Shown here: piece by piece, positions 1-10,437 of the stretch
Layout of the letters: each line of letters starts with the position of its first letter
Numbering within the stretch: the first letter of the stretch is position 1
Origin: Hyperoodon ampullatus
Lineage: Eukaryota; Chordata; Mammalia; Artiodactyla; Ziphiidae
Reading direction: 5' to 3'
Length of the DNA stretch: 64,000 bases
Assembly: GCA_949752795.1 (NCBI GenBank)
Contig: CATKHW010000011.1
Coordinates: 124,001 to 188,000 of the forward strand
The notes under the pieces: generated by a model
The model's database searches: none
What the model was told of the DNA's origin: nothing
The model's input: the letters and a program-made list of their open reading frames with translations, nothing else
Position numbers and translations under genes: made by a program

Positions 1-1740
1 CCAGCCTTATGCCACATCCAGCTGTCATTGTAGATAGGGTCATTTCAGGTTTCATCAGAGACCCTGAAGGAATTGTAAAGAATTTCCCAGTTTTTTTTGT
101 TTTGTTTTTGAAATTCCTTTTTATAGTGGGTTTGAGCTGATTCTCGCTGCCATGTTTATGCCAGTCTAGACACACTTGATTCCCTTACGGAGACATATCA
201 ATACATAGGTTTTAAGATTCTTACTAGTCAGATATATTCCTCTGCGGGAAATATGGGGTTTTGAGTCCCTTTCACTGAGGAAGGTGTAGGTCTTGTCTAT
301 TCCTTAGTTGGTTTTTGGAACGGTACATGTGCTTATATTAAACTCTGGTTTTATGCATCACCCCACCTCTCCTTCCCCCTTAAGCAGGCATAAGAGTGTT
401 TTCTAAATGTGAGACACTGTTCTCTTTCCTAACTCAGTTCAAGTGCAGCCATGTTTACAGGATCTTCATAAGTGATAACTTATGATAAGTTTCTTTATCT
501 CTGTGACTTATTTCACTTAGAATCATCGTACCTGAATCCACCCATTTTGCTGCTACTGGTCTTATGACATTGATTTCATGGCTGAGGGATATTCCATCGT
601 ACGTAAGTACCACAATTTTTTGAACCAATTTTATATTTCCTGGGATATTTAAGGTGTACCCAAGTTGAGGTTCTTGTAAGCAGTGCAGCCCTAAATTTTG
701 GGGTGGCTCTGTCTTATTGATTTTAAGTTTTTCCCAGGTATATTCCCTAGACTGGAAGTGCCCTTGGCTCTGTAGCTCTATTGTTTACTTGTTTTAGGGA
801 ACACAATGCACTCCTCCAGAGAGGCAGTTGGCAATTTACATCCCGCCCATCAACATAACAAGGCTCCCTGTTCTCCAGGGCCTGTCTTGCCTTTCTGGTT
901 TTTACACATTTTGTGGATGTCCCTTTTGACCGGTGGGAAGTGATACTTCTTTGTAGTGCAGATTTGCATTGCCCGCTTGCTTGCTTGGCCAAAAAGGGCG
1001 TATGCGTTTTCTCCTGAATATATTCAGGAGAAAACGCATACGCCCTTTTTGGCCAAGTGCATCATTGTCGAAGTTGTGCCCCTCTTCCTGTGCTTTAAAG
1101 GCGATTCCAACATACCTCTTGAAATCTGTTTCCTGCTATTCTGCCTCGCTTTCAAGTCCGCCTCGTTGCCTTCCCTCAACAGATTTTTGGACGATAGTTG
1201 TCCTTTATTACTCGGCCAGTTTGTGAATTGCTGTGCCCCTGAGCTCCATTTTTCAACTCGTTTTTGGTGAGCTGACCGCAAGTCCAAAATTTTGGTTCAG
1301 GATCTATACTGATTCCCGGTGGGTGGCTGAGACTTTGGTTAATTCTTCTTCCTGCCGGGAAATTACAGTGATATGTGCCCGTCCAAATGCCTAACAGCTA
1401 CTCTCTCATTGGTTCTCCCTCTTCCCTTTCATCCTCTGCCAAATTGGCAACCTGTGCGAACCAGGAGGTTAAAGGGGCTGTCTCTCCAAGTTGGGAGGTT
1501 GATAATAAAGCAGATGGAAAGTCAAACCGGAGCACCAGGAGAGGGACTATTCGTTGAGTTTTAGAAACCTTTCGTATTCACAGTGTGTCCGTTCTCTAGG
1601 ATTCCCGTACATGTTATATCTGTAGTAATATTCCCTTCAACCTGGAGAGTTGGGACCCATGGAATGTGTGCCATGCATTATTGCTTTAAAGGGTCTGCAT
1701 TTGCTCACCCAATCTCACCAATCCTCTCAGTCCCAAGTGT
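1..1740. repeat. Monomer 1 (type A, T8)
   Basis: 1,740 bp through a T8 run at 91-98. Shares 'catgtttatgcc' (151-162) with monomers 12 and 34. Private changes include 'gtgcagcc' near 444, 'gctctattgttt' near 774 and 'caacatacc' near 1107. Palindrome 984-1057 perfect. Confidence 0.95.
467..491. repeat. Two overlapping short dyads in the L1 3' end
   Basis: 'cataagt-gata-acttatg' (467-484) and 'aacttat-g-ataagtt' (477-491) are perfect short inverted repeats that overlap, so the segment can fold in two exclusive hairpins. Monomers with 'gatatc' instead of 'gataac' (3, 4, 7, 11, 18, 19, 29, 31, 33, 36, 37) lose the outermost pairs. Function unknown; chance in an AT-rich stretch is possible. Confidence 0.6.
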
Positions 1741-3479
1741 CCAGCCTTATGCCACATCCAGCTGTCATTGTAGATAGGGTCATTTCAGGTTTCATCAGAG
1801 ACCCTGAAGGAATTGTAAAGAATTTCCCAGTTTTTTTGTTTTATTTTTGAAATTCCTTTTTATAGTGGGTTTGAGCTGATTCTCGCTGCCATGTTTATCC
1901 CAGTCTAGACACACTTGATTCCCTTACGGAGACATATCAATACATAGGTTTTAAGATTCTTACTAGTCAGATATATTCGTCTGCGGGAAATATGGGGTTT
2001 TGAGTCCCTTTCACTGAGGAAGGTGTAGGTCTTGTCTATTCCATAGTTGGTTTTTGGAACGGTACCTGTGCTTATATCAAACTCTGGTTTTATGCATCAC
2101 CCCACCTCTCCTTCCCCCTTAAGCAGGCATAAGAGTGTTTTCTAAATGTGAGACACTGTTCTCTTTCCTAACTCAGTTCAAGTGTAGCCATGTTTACAGG
2201 ATCTTCATAAGTGATAACTTATGATAAGTTTCTTTTTCTCTGTGACTTATTTCACTTAGAATCATCGTACCTGAATCCACCCATTTTGCTGCTACTGGTC
2301 TTATGACATTGATTTCATGGGTGAGGGATATTACATCGTACGTAAGTACCACAATTTTTTGAACCATTTTTATATTTCCTGGGATATTTAAGGTGTACCC
2401 AAGTTGAGGTCCTTGTAAGCAGTGCAGCCCTAAATTTTGGGGTGGCTGTGTCTTTTTGATTTTCAGTTTTCCCAAGGTATATTCCCTAGACTGTAAGTGC
2501 CCTTGGCTCTGTAGCTCTGTTGTTTACTTGTTTTAGGGAACACAATGCACTCCTCCAGAGAGGCAGTTGGCAATTTACATCCCGCCCATCAGCATAACAA
2601 GGCTCCCTGTTCTCCAGGGCCTGTCTTGCCTTTCTGGTTTTTACACATTTTGTGGATGTCCCTTTTGACCGGTGGGAAGTGATACTTCTTTGTAGTGCAG
2701 ATTTGCATTGCCCGCTTGCTTGCTTGGCCAAAAAGGGCGTATGTGTTTTCTCCTGAATATATTCAGGAGAAAACGCATACGCCCTTTTGGGCCAAGTGCA
2801 TCATTGTCGAAGTTGTGCCCCTCTTCCTGTGCTTTAAAGGCAATTCCAACGTACTTCTTGAAATCTGTTTCCTGCTATTCTGCCTCGCTTTCAAGTCCGC
2901 CTCGTTGCCTTCCCTCAACAGATTTTTGGACGATAGTTGTCCTTTATTACTCGGCCAGTTTGTGAATTGCTGTGCCCCTGAGCTCCATTTTTCAACTCGT
3001 TTTTGGTGAGCTGACCGCAAGTCCAAAATTTTGGTTCAGGATCTATACTGATTCCCAGTGGGTGGCTGAGACTTTGGTTAATTCTTCTTCCTGCCGGGAA
3101 ATTACAGTGATATGTGCCCGTCCAAATGCCTAACAGCTACTCTCTCATTGGTTCTCCCTCTTCCCTTTCATCCTCTGCCAAATTGGCAACCTGTGCGAAC
3201 CAGGAGGTTAAAGGGGCTGTCTCTCCAAGTTGGGAGGTTGATAATAAAGCAGATGGAAAGTCAAACCGGAGCACCAGGAGAGGGACTATTCGTTGAGTTT
3301 TAGAAACCTTTCGTATTCACAGTGTGTCCGTTCTCTAGGATTCCCGTACATGTTATATCTGTAGTAATATTCCCTTCAACCTGGAGAGTTGGGACCCATG
3401 GAATGTGTGCCATGCATTATTGCTTTAAAGGGTCTGCATTTGCTCACCCAATCTCACCAATCCTCTCAGTCCCAAGTGT
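1741..3479. repeat. Monomer 2 (type B)
   Basis: Type B but with 'gataac'. Private 'attcgtctg', 'gggtgaggg' and 'attacatcg'. Palindrome 2723-2796 is broken twice: a CpG lost in the left arm ('gtatgtg') and T to G in the right arm ('ccttttgggcc'). Confidence 0.95.
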
Positions 3480-3569
3480 CCAGCCTTATGCCACATCCAG
3501 CTGTCATTGTAGATAGGGTCATTTCAGGTTTCATCAGAGACCCTGAAGGAATTGTAAAGAATTTCCCAG

Positions 3570-3602
3570 TTTTTTTGTTTTATTTTTGAAATTCCTTTTT
3601 AT
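3570..3602 (-). repeat. Reversed L1 poly-A tail (T-rich tract)
   Basis: Runs of T (seven, four, five, then five) interrupted by single G, A or short words. It sits exactly where an antisense L1 should begin. This is the only place where unit length varies regularly: T7 in most monomers, T8 in monomers 1, 4, 6, 7, 12 and 34. The second block is 'gttttattttt' in most but 'gttttgttttt' in monomers 1, 5, 6, 7, 12 and 34. It probably marks the original unit boundary of the satellite. Confidence 0.7.
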
Positions 3603-3932
3603 AGTGGGTTTGAGCTGATTCTCGCTGCCATATTTATCCCAGTCTAGACACACTTGATTCCCTTACGGAGACATATCAATACATAGGTTTTAAGATTCTT
3701 ACTAGTCAGATACATTCCTCTGCGGGAAATATGGGGTTTTGAGTCCCTTTCACTGAGGAAGGTGTAGGTCTTGTCTATTCCATAGTTGGTTTTTGGAACG
3801 GTACCTGTGCTTATATCAAACTCTGGTTTTATGCATCACCCCACCTCTCCTTCCCCCTTAAGCAGGCATAAGAGTGTTTTCTAAATGTGAGACACTGTTC
3901 TCTTTCCTAACTCAGTTCAAGTGTAGCCATGT

Positions 3933-4214
3933 TTACAGGATCTTCATAAGTGATATCTTATGATAAGTTTCTTTTTCTCTGTGACTTATTTCACTTAGAA
4001 TCATCGTACCTGAATCCACCCATTTTGCTGCTACTGGTCTTATGACATTGATTTCATGGCTGAGGGATATTCCATCGTACGTAAGTACCACAATTTTTTG
4101 AACCATTTTTATATTTCCTGGGATATTTAAGGTGTACCCAAGTTGAGGTCCTTGTAAGCAGTGCAGCCCTAAATTTTGGGGTGGCTGTGTCTTTTTGATT
4201 TTCAGTTTTCCCAA
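3933..4214 (-). pseudogene. L1 ORF2 C-terminal remnant (93 codons), type B monomer
   Basis: The minus strand has an open frame of 93 codons that starts only at a TTG and ends where L1 ORF2 should end. Its sequence keeps the residue pattern of the ORF2 protein C-terminus: 'GISLSHEINVIRPVAAKW' followed by a D-x-x-x-x-ILSE run and 'EKETYHKISL'. In L1 this is the tail of the endonuclease/reverse transcriptase protein; here it is an isolated fragment with no catalytic domain. Equivalent frames lie at 2194, 17848, 30022, 31761, 36978, 47412, 49151, 52629, 56103, 61321 and 63060, always in type B monomers. Type A monomers carry the same region without the TTG and with K-M changed to K-L. It is not a functional gene. 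Confidence 0.82.
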
Positions 4215-4224
4215 GGTATATTCC

Positions 4225-4461
4225 CTAGACTGGAAGTGCCCTTGGCTCTGTAGCTCTGTTGTTTTCTTGTTTTAGGGAACACAATGCACTCCTCCAGAGA
4301 GGCAGTTGGCAATTTACATCCCGCCCATCAGCATAACAAGGCTCCCTGTTCTCCAGGGCCTGTCTTGCCTTTCTGGTTTTTACACATTTTGTGGATGTCC
4401 CTTTTGACCGGTGGGAAGTGATACTTCTTTGTAGTGCAGATTTGCATTGCCCGCTTGCTTG
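4225..4461 (-). pseudogene. L1 ORF2 remnant upstream of the C-terminus, frame-broken
   Basis: On the minus strand this precedes the 93-codon remnant, separated by a stop and a frame change. The reading contains 'NREPCYADGRDVNCQLPLWR' and upstream 'SITSHRSKG'. These resemble the ORF2 stretch with a conserved 'PLW(K/R)S' motif and its preceding 'HLTPVRM' region. The frame enters from the 74-bp palindrome, so its first codons are not L1. The corresponding stretch is present in every monomer (747-983 in the first). Confidence 0.72.
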
Positions 4462-4535
4462 CTTGGCCAAAAAGGGCGTATGCGTTTTCTCCTGAATATA
4501 TTCAGGAGAAAACGCATACGCCCTTTTTGGCCAAG
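4462..4535. mobile_element. 74-bp perfect palindrome, probable mariner-type MITE nested in the L1 sequence
   Basis: Two 37-bp arms are exact reverse complements with no spacer; the centre is 'ctcctgaatatattcaggag'. The arms begin with 'cttggccaaaaaggg', close to the 'ttggccaaaaag' ends of the short palindromic mariner-like elements common in cetartiodactyl genomes as I remember them. Left and right flanks both look L1-like, so the element appears to have inserted in the L1 before the satellite amplified. A TA target duplication is no longer visible. Twelve bases of tandem 'gctt' (4453-4464) overlap the left edge. Palindrome identity is certain; the mariner origin is an inference. Positions for all other copies are given with each monomer. 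Confidence 0.8.
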
Positions 4536-5308
4536 TGCATCATTGTCGAAGTTGTGCCCCTCTTCCTGTGCTTTAAAGGCGATTCCAACGTACCTCTTGA
4601 AATCTGTTTCCTGCTATTCTGCCTCGCTTTCAAGTCCGCCTCGTTGCCTTCCCTCAACAGATTTTTGGACGATAGTTGTCCTTTATTACTCGGCCAGTTT
4701 GTGAATTGCTGTGCCCCTGAGCTCCATTTTTCAACTCGTTTTTGGTGAGCTGACCGCAAGTCCAAAATTTTGGTTCAGGATCTATACTGATTCCCGGTGG
4801 GTGGCTGAGACTTTGGTTAATTCTTCTTCCTGCCGGGAAATTACAGTGATATGTGCCCGTCCAAATGCCTAACAGCTACTCTCTCATTGGTTCTCCCTCT
4901 TCCCTTTCATCCTCTGCCAAATTGGCAACCTGTGCGAACCAGGAGGTTAAAGGGGCTGTCTCTCCAAGTTGGGAGGTTGATAATAAAGCAGATGGAAAGT
5001 CAAACCGGAGCACCAGGAGAGGGACTATTCGTTGAGTTTTAGAAACCTTTCGTATTCACAGTGTGTCCGTTCTCTAGGATTCCCGTACATGTTATATCTG
5101 TAGTAATATTCCCTTCAACCTGGAGAGTTGGGACCCATGGAATGTGTGCCATGCATTATTGCTTTAAAGGGTCTGCATTTGCTCACCCAATCTCACCAAT
5201 CCTCTCAGTCCCAAGTGTCCAGCCTTATGCCACATCCAGCTGTCATTGTAGATAGGGTCATTTCAGGTTTCATCAGAGACCCTGAAGGAATTGTAAAGAA
5301 TATCCCAG
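4536..5308 (-). mobile_element. More diverged L1 ORF2-derived half of the unit
   Basis: This part of the unit continues the L1 alignment beyond the palindrome, but more weakly. Minus-strand L1 landmarks I can follow are 'gaaatctgtttcctgctatt', 'cagatttttggacgatagtt', 'aggggctgtctctccaagtt', 'attattgctttaaagggtct' and 'catttcaggtttcatcagag'. Several short deletions relative to L1 must be assumed. It ends at the next T-rich tract, where the following copy begins. No frame of useful length survives. The 'aataaa' near 4983 is part of this diverged sequence. If the alignment fails, this is about 770 bp of unrecognised satellite sequence. Confidence 0.55.
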
Positions 5309-6958
5309 TTTTTTTTGTTTTATTTTTGAAATTCCTTTTTATAGTGGGTTTGAGCTGATTCTCGCTGCCATATTTATCCCAGTCTAGACACACTTGATTC
5401 CCTTACGGAGACATATCAATACATAGGTTTTAAGATTCTTACTAGTCAGATATATTCCTCTGCGGGAAATATGGGGTTTTGAGTCCCTTTCACTGAGGAA
5501 GGTGTAGGTCTTGTCTATTCCATAGTTGGTTTTTGGAACGGTACCTGTGCTTATATCAAACTCTGGTTTTATGCATCACCCCACCTCTCCTTCCCCCTTA
5601 AGCAGGCATAAGAGTGTTTTCTAAATGTGAGACACTGTTCTCTTTCCTAACTCAGTTCAAGTGTAGCCATGTTTACAGGATCTTCATAAGTGATATCTTA
5701 TGATAAGTTTCTTTTTCTCTGTGACTTATTTCACTTAGAATCATCGTACCTGAATCCACCCATTTTGCTGCTACTGGTCTTATGACATTGATTTCATGGC
5801 TGAGGGATATTCCATCGTACGTAAGTACCACAATTTTTTGAACCAATTTTATATTTCCTGGGATATTTAAGGTGTACCCAAGTTGAGGTCATTGTAAGCA
5901 GTGCAGCCCTAAATTTTGGGGTGGCTCTGTCTTATTGATTTTCAGTTTTTCCCAGGTATATTCCCTAGACTGGAAGTGCCCTTGGCTCTGTAGCTCTGTT
6001 GTTTACTTGTTTTAGGGAACACAATGCACTCCTCCAGAGAGGCAGTTGGCAATTTACATCCCGCCCATCAGCATAACAAGGCTCCCTGTTCTCCAGGGCC
6101 TGTCTTGCCTTTCTGGTTTTTACACATTTTGTGGATGTCCCTTTTGACCGGTGGGAAGTGATACTTCTTTGTAGTGCAGATTTGCATTGCCCGCTTGCTT
6201 GCTTGGCCAAAAAGGGCGTATGCGTTTTCTCCTGAATATATTCAGGAGAAAACGCATACGCCCTTTTTGGCCAAGTGCATCATTGTCGAAGTTGTGCCCC
6301 TCTTCCTGTGCTTTAAAGGCGATTCCAACGTACCTCTTGAAATCTGTTTCCTGCTATTCTGCCTCGCTTTCAAGTCCGCCTCGTTGCCTTCCCTCAACAG
6401 ATTTTTGGACGATAGTTGTTCTTTATTACTCGGCCAGTTTGTGAATTGCTGTGCCCCTGAGCTCCATTTTTCAACTCGTTTTTGGTGAGCTGACCGCAAG
6501 TCCAAAATTTTGGTTCAGGATCTATACTGATTCCCGGTGGGTGGCTGAGACTTTGGTTAATTCTTCTTCCTGCCGGGAAATTACAGTGATATGTGCCCGT
6601 CCAAATGCCTAACAGCTACTCTCTCATTGGTTCTCCCTCTTCCCTTTCATCCTCTGCCAAATTGGCAACCTGTGCGAACCAGGAGGTTAAAGGGGCTGTC
6701 TCTCCAAGTTGGGAGGTTGATAATAAAGCAGATGGAAAGTCAAACCGGAGCACCAGGAGAGGGACTATTCGTTGAGTTTTAGAAACCTTTCGTATTCACA
6801 GTGTGTCCGTTCTCTAGGATTCCCGTACATGTTATATCTGTAGTAATATTCCCTTCAACCTGGAGAGTTGGGACCCATGGAATGTGTGCCATGCATTATT
6901 GCTTTAAAGGGTCTGCATTTGCTCACCCAATCTCACCAATCCTCTCAGTCCCAAGTGT
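5219..6958. repeat. Monomer 4 (type A core in type B surroundings)
   Basis: T8 run. Carries 'gatatc' and 'catcagcat', which usually go with type B, around a type A core ('aaccaatttta', 'cttattg'), so it looks mosaic. Also 'aatatccc' and 'gttctttatt'. Palindrome 6202-6275 perfect. Confidence 0.95.
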
Positions 6959-8697
6959 CCAGCCTTATGCCACATCCAGCTGTCATTGTAGATAGGGTCA
7001 TTTCAGGTTTCATCAGAGACCCTGAAGGAATTGTAAAGAATTTCCCAGTTTTTTTGTTTTGTTTTTGAAATTCCTTTTTATAGTGGGTTTGAGCTGATTC
7101 TCGCTGCCATATTTGTCCCAGTCTAGGCACACTTGATTCCCTTATGGAGACATAACAATACATAGGTTTTAAGATTCTTACTAGTCAGATATATTCCTCT
7201 GCGGGAAATATGGGGTTTTGAGTCCCTTTCACTGAGGAAGGTGTAGGTCTTGTCTATTCCATAGTTGGTTTTTGGAACGGTACCTGTGCTTATATCAAAC
7301 TGTGGTTTTATGCATCACCCCACCTCTCCTTACCCCTTAAGCAGGCATAAGAGTGTTTTCTAAATGTGAGACACTGTTCTCTTTCCTAACTCAGGTCAAG
7401 TGTAGCCATGTTTACAGGATCTTCATAAGTGATAACTTATGATAAGTTTCTTTTTCTCTGTGACTTATTTCACTTAGAATCATCGTACCTGAATCCACCC
7501 ATTTTGCTGCTATTGGTCTTATGACATTGATTTCATGGCTGAGGGATATTCCATCGTACGTAAGTACCACAATTTTTTGAACCAATTTTATATTTCCTGG
7601 GATATTTAAGGTGTACCCAAGTTGAGGTCCTTGTAAGCAGTGCAGCCCTAAATTTTGGGGTGGCTCTGTCTTATTGATTTTCAGTTTTTCCCAGGTATAT
7701 TCCCTAGACTGGAAGTGCCCTTGGCTCTGTAGCTCTGTTGTTTACTTGTTTTAGGGAACACAATGCACTCCTCCAGAGAGGCAGTTGGCAATTTACATCC
7801 CGCCCATCAACATAACAAGGCTCCCTGTTCTCCAGGGCCTGTCTTGCCTTTCTGGTTTTTACACATTTTTTGGATGTCCCTTTTGACCGGTGGGAAGTGA
7901 TACTTCTTTGTAGTGCAGATTTGCATTGCCCGCTTGCTTGCTTGGCCAAAAAGGGCGTATGCGTTTTCTCCTGAATATATTCAGGAGAAAACGCATACGC
8001 CCTTTTTGGCCAAGTGCATCATTGTCGAAGTTGTGCCCCTCTTCCTGTGCTTTAAAGGCGATTCCAACGTACCTCTTGAAATCTGTTTCCTGCTATTCTG
8101 CCTCGCTTTCAAGTCCGCCTCGTTGCCTTCCCTCAACAGATTTTTGGACGATAGTTGTTCTTTATTACTCTGCCAGTTTGTGAATTGCTGTGCCCCTGAG
8201 CTCCATTTTTCAACTCGTTTTTGGTGAGCTGACCGCAAGTCCAAAATTTTGGTTCAGGATCTATACTGATTCCCGGTGGGTGGCTGAGACTTTGGTTAAT
8301 TCTTCTTCCTGCCGGGAAATTACAGTGATATGTGCCCGTCCAAATGCCTAACAGCTACTCTCTCATTGGTTCTCCCTCTTCCCTTTCATCCTCTGCCAAA
8401 TTGGCAACCTGTGCGAACCAGGAGGTTAAAGGGGCTGTCTCTCCAAGTTGGGAGGTTGATAATAAAGCAGATGGAAAGTCAAACCGGAGCACCAGGAGAG
8501 GGACTATTCGTTGAGTTTTAGAAACCTTTCGTATTCACAGTGTGTCCGTTCTCTAGGATTCCCGTACATGTTATATCTGTAGTAATATTCCCTTCAACCT
8601 GGAGAGTTGGGACCCATGGAATGTGTGCCATGCATTATTGCTTTAAAGGGTCTGCATTTGCTCACCCAATCTCACCAATCCTCTCAGTCCCAAGTGT
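6959..8697. repeat. Monomer 5 (type A, 'ctaggcac' subgroup)
   Basis: T7 with 'gttttgttttt'. Shares 'ctaggcac', 'cttatgg', 'cattttttgg' with 6 and 7. Private 'catttgtccc', 'cataacaata', 'ctcaggtcaag'. Palindrome 7941-8014 perfect. Confidence 0.95.
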
Positions 8698-10437
8698 CCA
8701 GCCTTATGCCACATCCAGCTGTCATTGTAGATAGGGTCATTTCAGGTTTCATCAGAGACCCTGAAGGAATTGGAAAGAATTTCCCAGTTTTTTTTGTTTT
8801 GTTTTTGAAATTCCTTTTTATAGTGGGTTTGAGCTGATTCTCGCTGCCATATTTATCCCAGTCTAGGCACACTTGATTCCCTTATGGAGACATATCAATA
8901 CATAGGTTTTAAGATTCTTACTAGTCAGATATATTCCTCTGCGGGAAACATGGGGTTTTGAGTCCCTTTCACTGAGGAAGGTGTAGGTCTTGTCTATTCC
9001 ATAGTTGGTTTTTGGAACGGTACCTCTGCTTATATCAAACTGTGGTTTTATGCATCACCCCACCTCTCCTTCCCCCTTAAGCAGGCATAAGAGTGTTTTC
9101 TAAATGTGAGACACTGTTCTCTTTCCTAACTCAGTTCAAGTGTAGCCATGTTTACAGGATCTTCATAAGTGATAACTTATGATAAGTTTCTTTTTCTCTG
9201 TGACTTATTTCACTTAGAATCATCGTACCTGAATCCACCCATTTTGCTGCTACTTGTCTTATGACATTGATTTCATGGCTGAGGGATATTCCATCGTACG
9301 TAAGTACCACAATTTTTTGAACCAATTTTATATTTCCTGGGATATTTAAGGTGTACCCAAGTTGAGGTCCTTGTAAGCAGTGCAGCCCTAAATTTTGGGG
9401 TGGCTCTGTCTTATTGATTTTCAGTTTTTCCCAGGTATATTCCCTAGACTGGAAGTGCCCTTGGCTCTGTAGCTCTGTTGTTTACTTGTTTTAGGGAACA
9501 CAATGCACTCCTCCAGAGAGGCAGTTGGCAATTTACATCCCGCCCATCAACATAACAAGGCTCCCTGTTCTCCAGGGCCTGTCTTGCCTTTCTGGTTTTT
9601 ACACATTTTTTGGATGTCCCTTTTGACCGGTGGGAAGTGATACTTCTTTGTAGTGGAGATTTGCATTGCCCGCTTGCTTGCTTGGCCAAAAAGGGCATAT
9701 GCGTTTTCTCCTGAATATATTCAGGAGAAAACGCATACGCCCTTTTTGGCCAAGTGCATCATTGTCGAAGTTGTGCCCCTCTTCCTGTGCTTTAAAGGCG
9801 ATTCCAACGTACCTCTTGAAATCTGTTTCCTGCTATTCTGCCTCGCTTTCAAGTCCGCCCCGTTGCCTTCCCTCAACAGATTTTTGGACGATAGTTGTTC
9901 TTTATTACTCTGCCAGTTTGTGAATTGCTGTGCCCCTGAGCTCCATTTTTCAACTCGTTTTTGGTGAGCTGACCGCAAGTCCAAAATTTTGGTTCAGGAT
10001 CTATACTGATTCCCGGTGGGTGGCTGAGACTTTGGTTAATTCTTCTTCCTGCCGGGAAATTACAGTGATATGTGCCCGTCCAAATGCCTAACAGCTACTC
10101 TCTCATTGGTTCTCCCTCTTCCCTTTCATCCTCTGCCAAATTGGCAACCTGTGCGAACCAGGAGGTTAAAGGGGCTGTCTCTCCAAGTTGGGAGGTTGAT
10201 AATAAAGCAGATGGAAAGTCAAACCGGAGCACCAGGAGAGGGACTATTCGTTGAGTTTTAGAAACCTTTCGTATTCACAGTGTGTCCGTTCTCTAGGATT
10301 CCCGTACATGTTATATCTGTAGTAATATTCCCTTCAACCTGGAGAGTTGGGACCCATGGAATGTGTGCCATGCATTATTGCTTTAAAGGGTCTGCATTTG
10401 CTCACCCAATCTCACCAATCCTCTCAGTCCCAAGTGT
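8698..10437. repeat. Monomer 6 (type A, 'ctaggcac' subgroup)
   Basis: T8. Private 'attggaaag', 'gaaacatgg', 'acctctgctt', 'ccgccccg'. First monomer with 'gtggag' just before the palindrome. Palindrome 9681-9754 has one left-arm change ('gggcatatg', a lost CpG). Confidence 0.95.

Larger units (their letters stand above)
3570..4461 (-). mobile_element. L1 3' end (poly-A, 3' UTR, ORF2 C-terminal region), reference copy in monomer 3
   Basis: Read on the minus strand, this is the 3' end of a degenerate LINE-1. The T-rich tract at 3570-3602 is the reversed poly-A tail. From there to about 3932 is 3' UTR-like sequence, including the pyrimidine-rich 'acctctccttccccctt' block and 'cataagtgatatc'. From 3933 to 4461 lies ORF2-derived sequence. 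Landmarks that match mammalian L1 as I remember it are 'gacttatttcactta', 'ggctgagggatattccat', 'aatttacatcccgcccatca' and 'gaccggtgggaagtgatac'. The same segment occupies the same place in all 37 monomers, for example 91-983 in the first. Homology is clear by eye, divergence considerable. It carries no intact ORF2 and cannot mobilise itself. Confidence 0.88.
3480..5218. repeat. Monomer 3 (type B), reference unit
   Basis: Type B with the L1-like 'gatatc'. Few private changes ('gatacattcc', 'gttttcttg'). Palindrome 4462-4535 perfect; used here for the sub-annotation. Confidence 0.95.

Noticed and set aside
91..126. Terminator or promoter-like T-rich tract
   Set aside because: Better explained as the reversed poly-A tail of the antisense L1.
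956..1270. Plus-strand open frame of 104 codons repeated in most monomers, and similar 60-90 codon frames on both strands
   Set aside because: It runs through the palindrome and antisense L1, loses its start region in monomers 17, 22 and 28 ('cttagcc', 'atttagg'), is frame-shifted in 31, and shows no preference for silent changes. Conservation follows from array homogenisation.
1504..1509. Polyadenylation signal AATAAA
   Set aside because: Plus strand, opposite to the L1 sense, with no gene upstream; it lies in diverged ORF2 sequence. Chance occurrence.
1501..1564. CENP-B box (nTTCGnnnnAnnCGGGn) around 'attcgttgag' and 'tttcgtattc'
   Set aside because: The required A and CGGG are missing on the plus strand, and CGAA sites such as 'gtgcgaacc' fail the reverse pattern. 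By-eye check of the consensus only.
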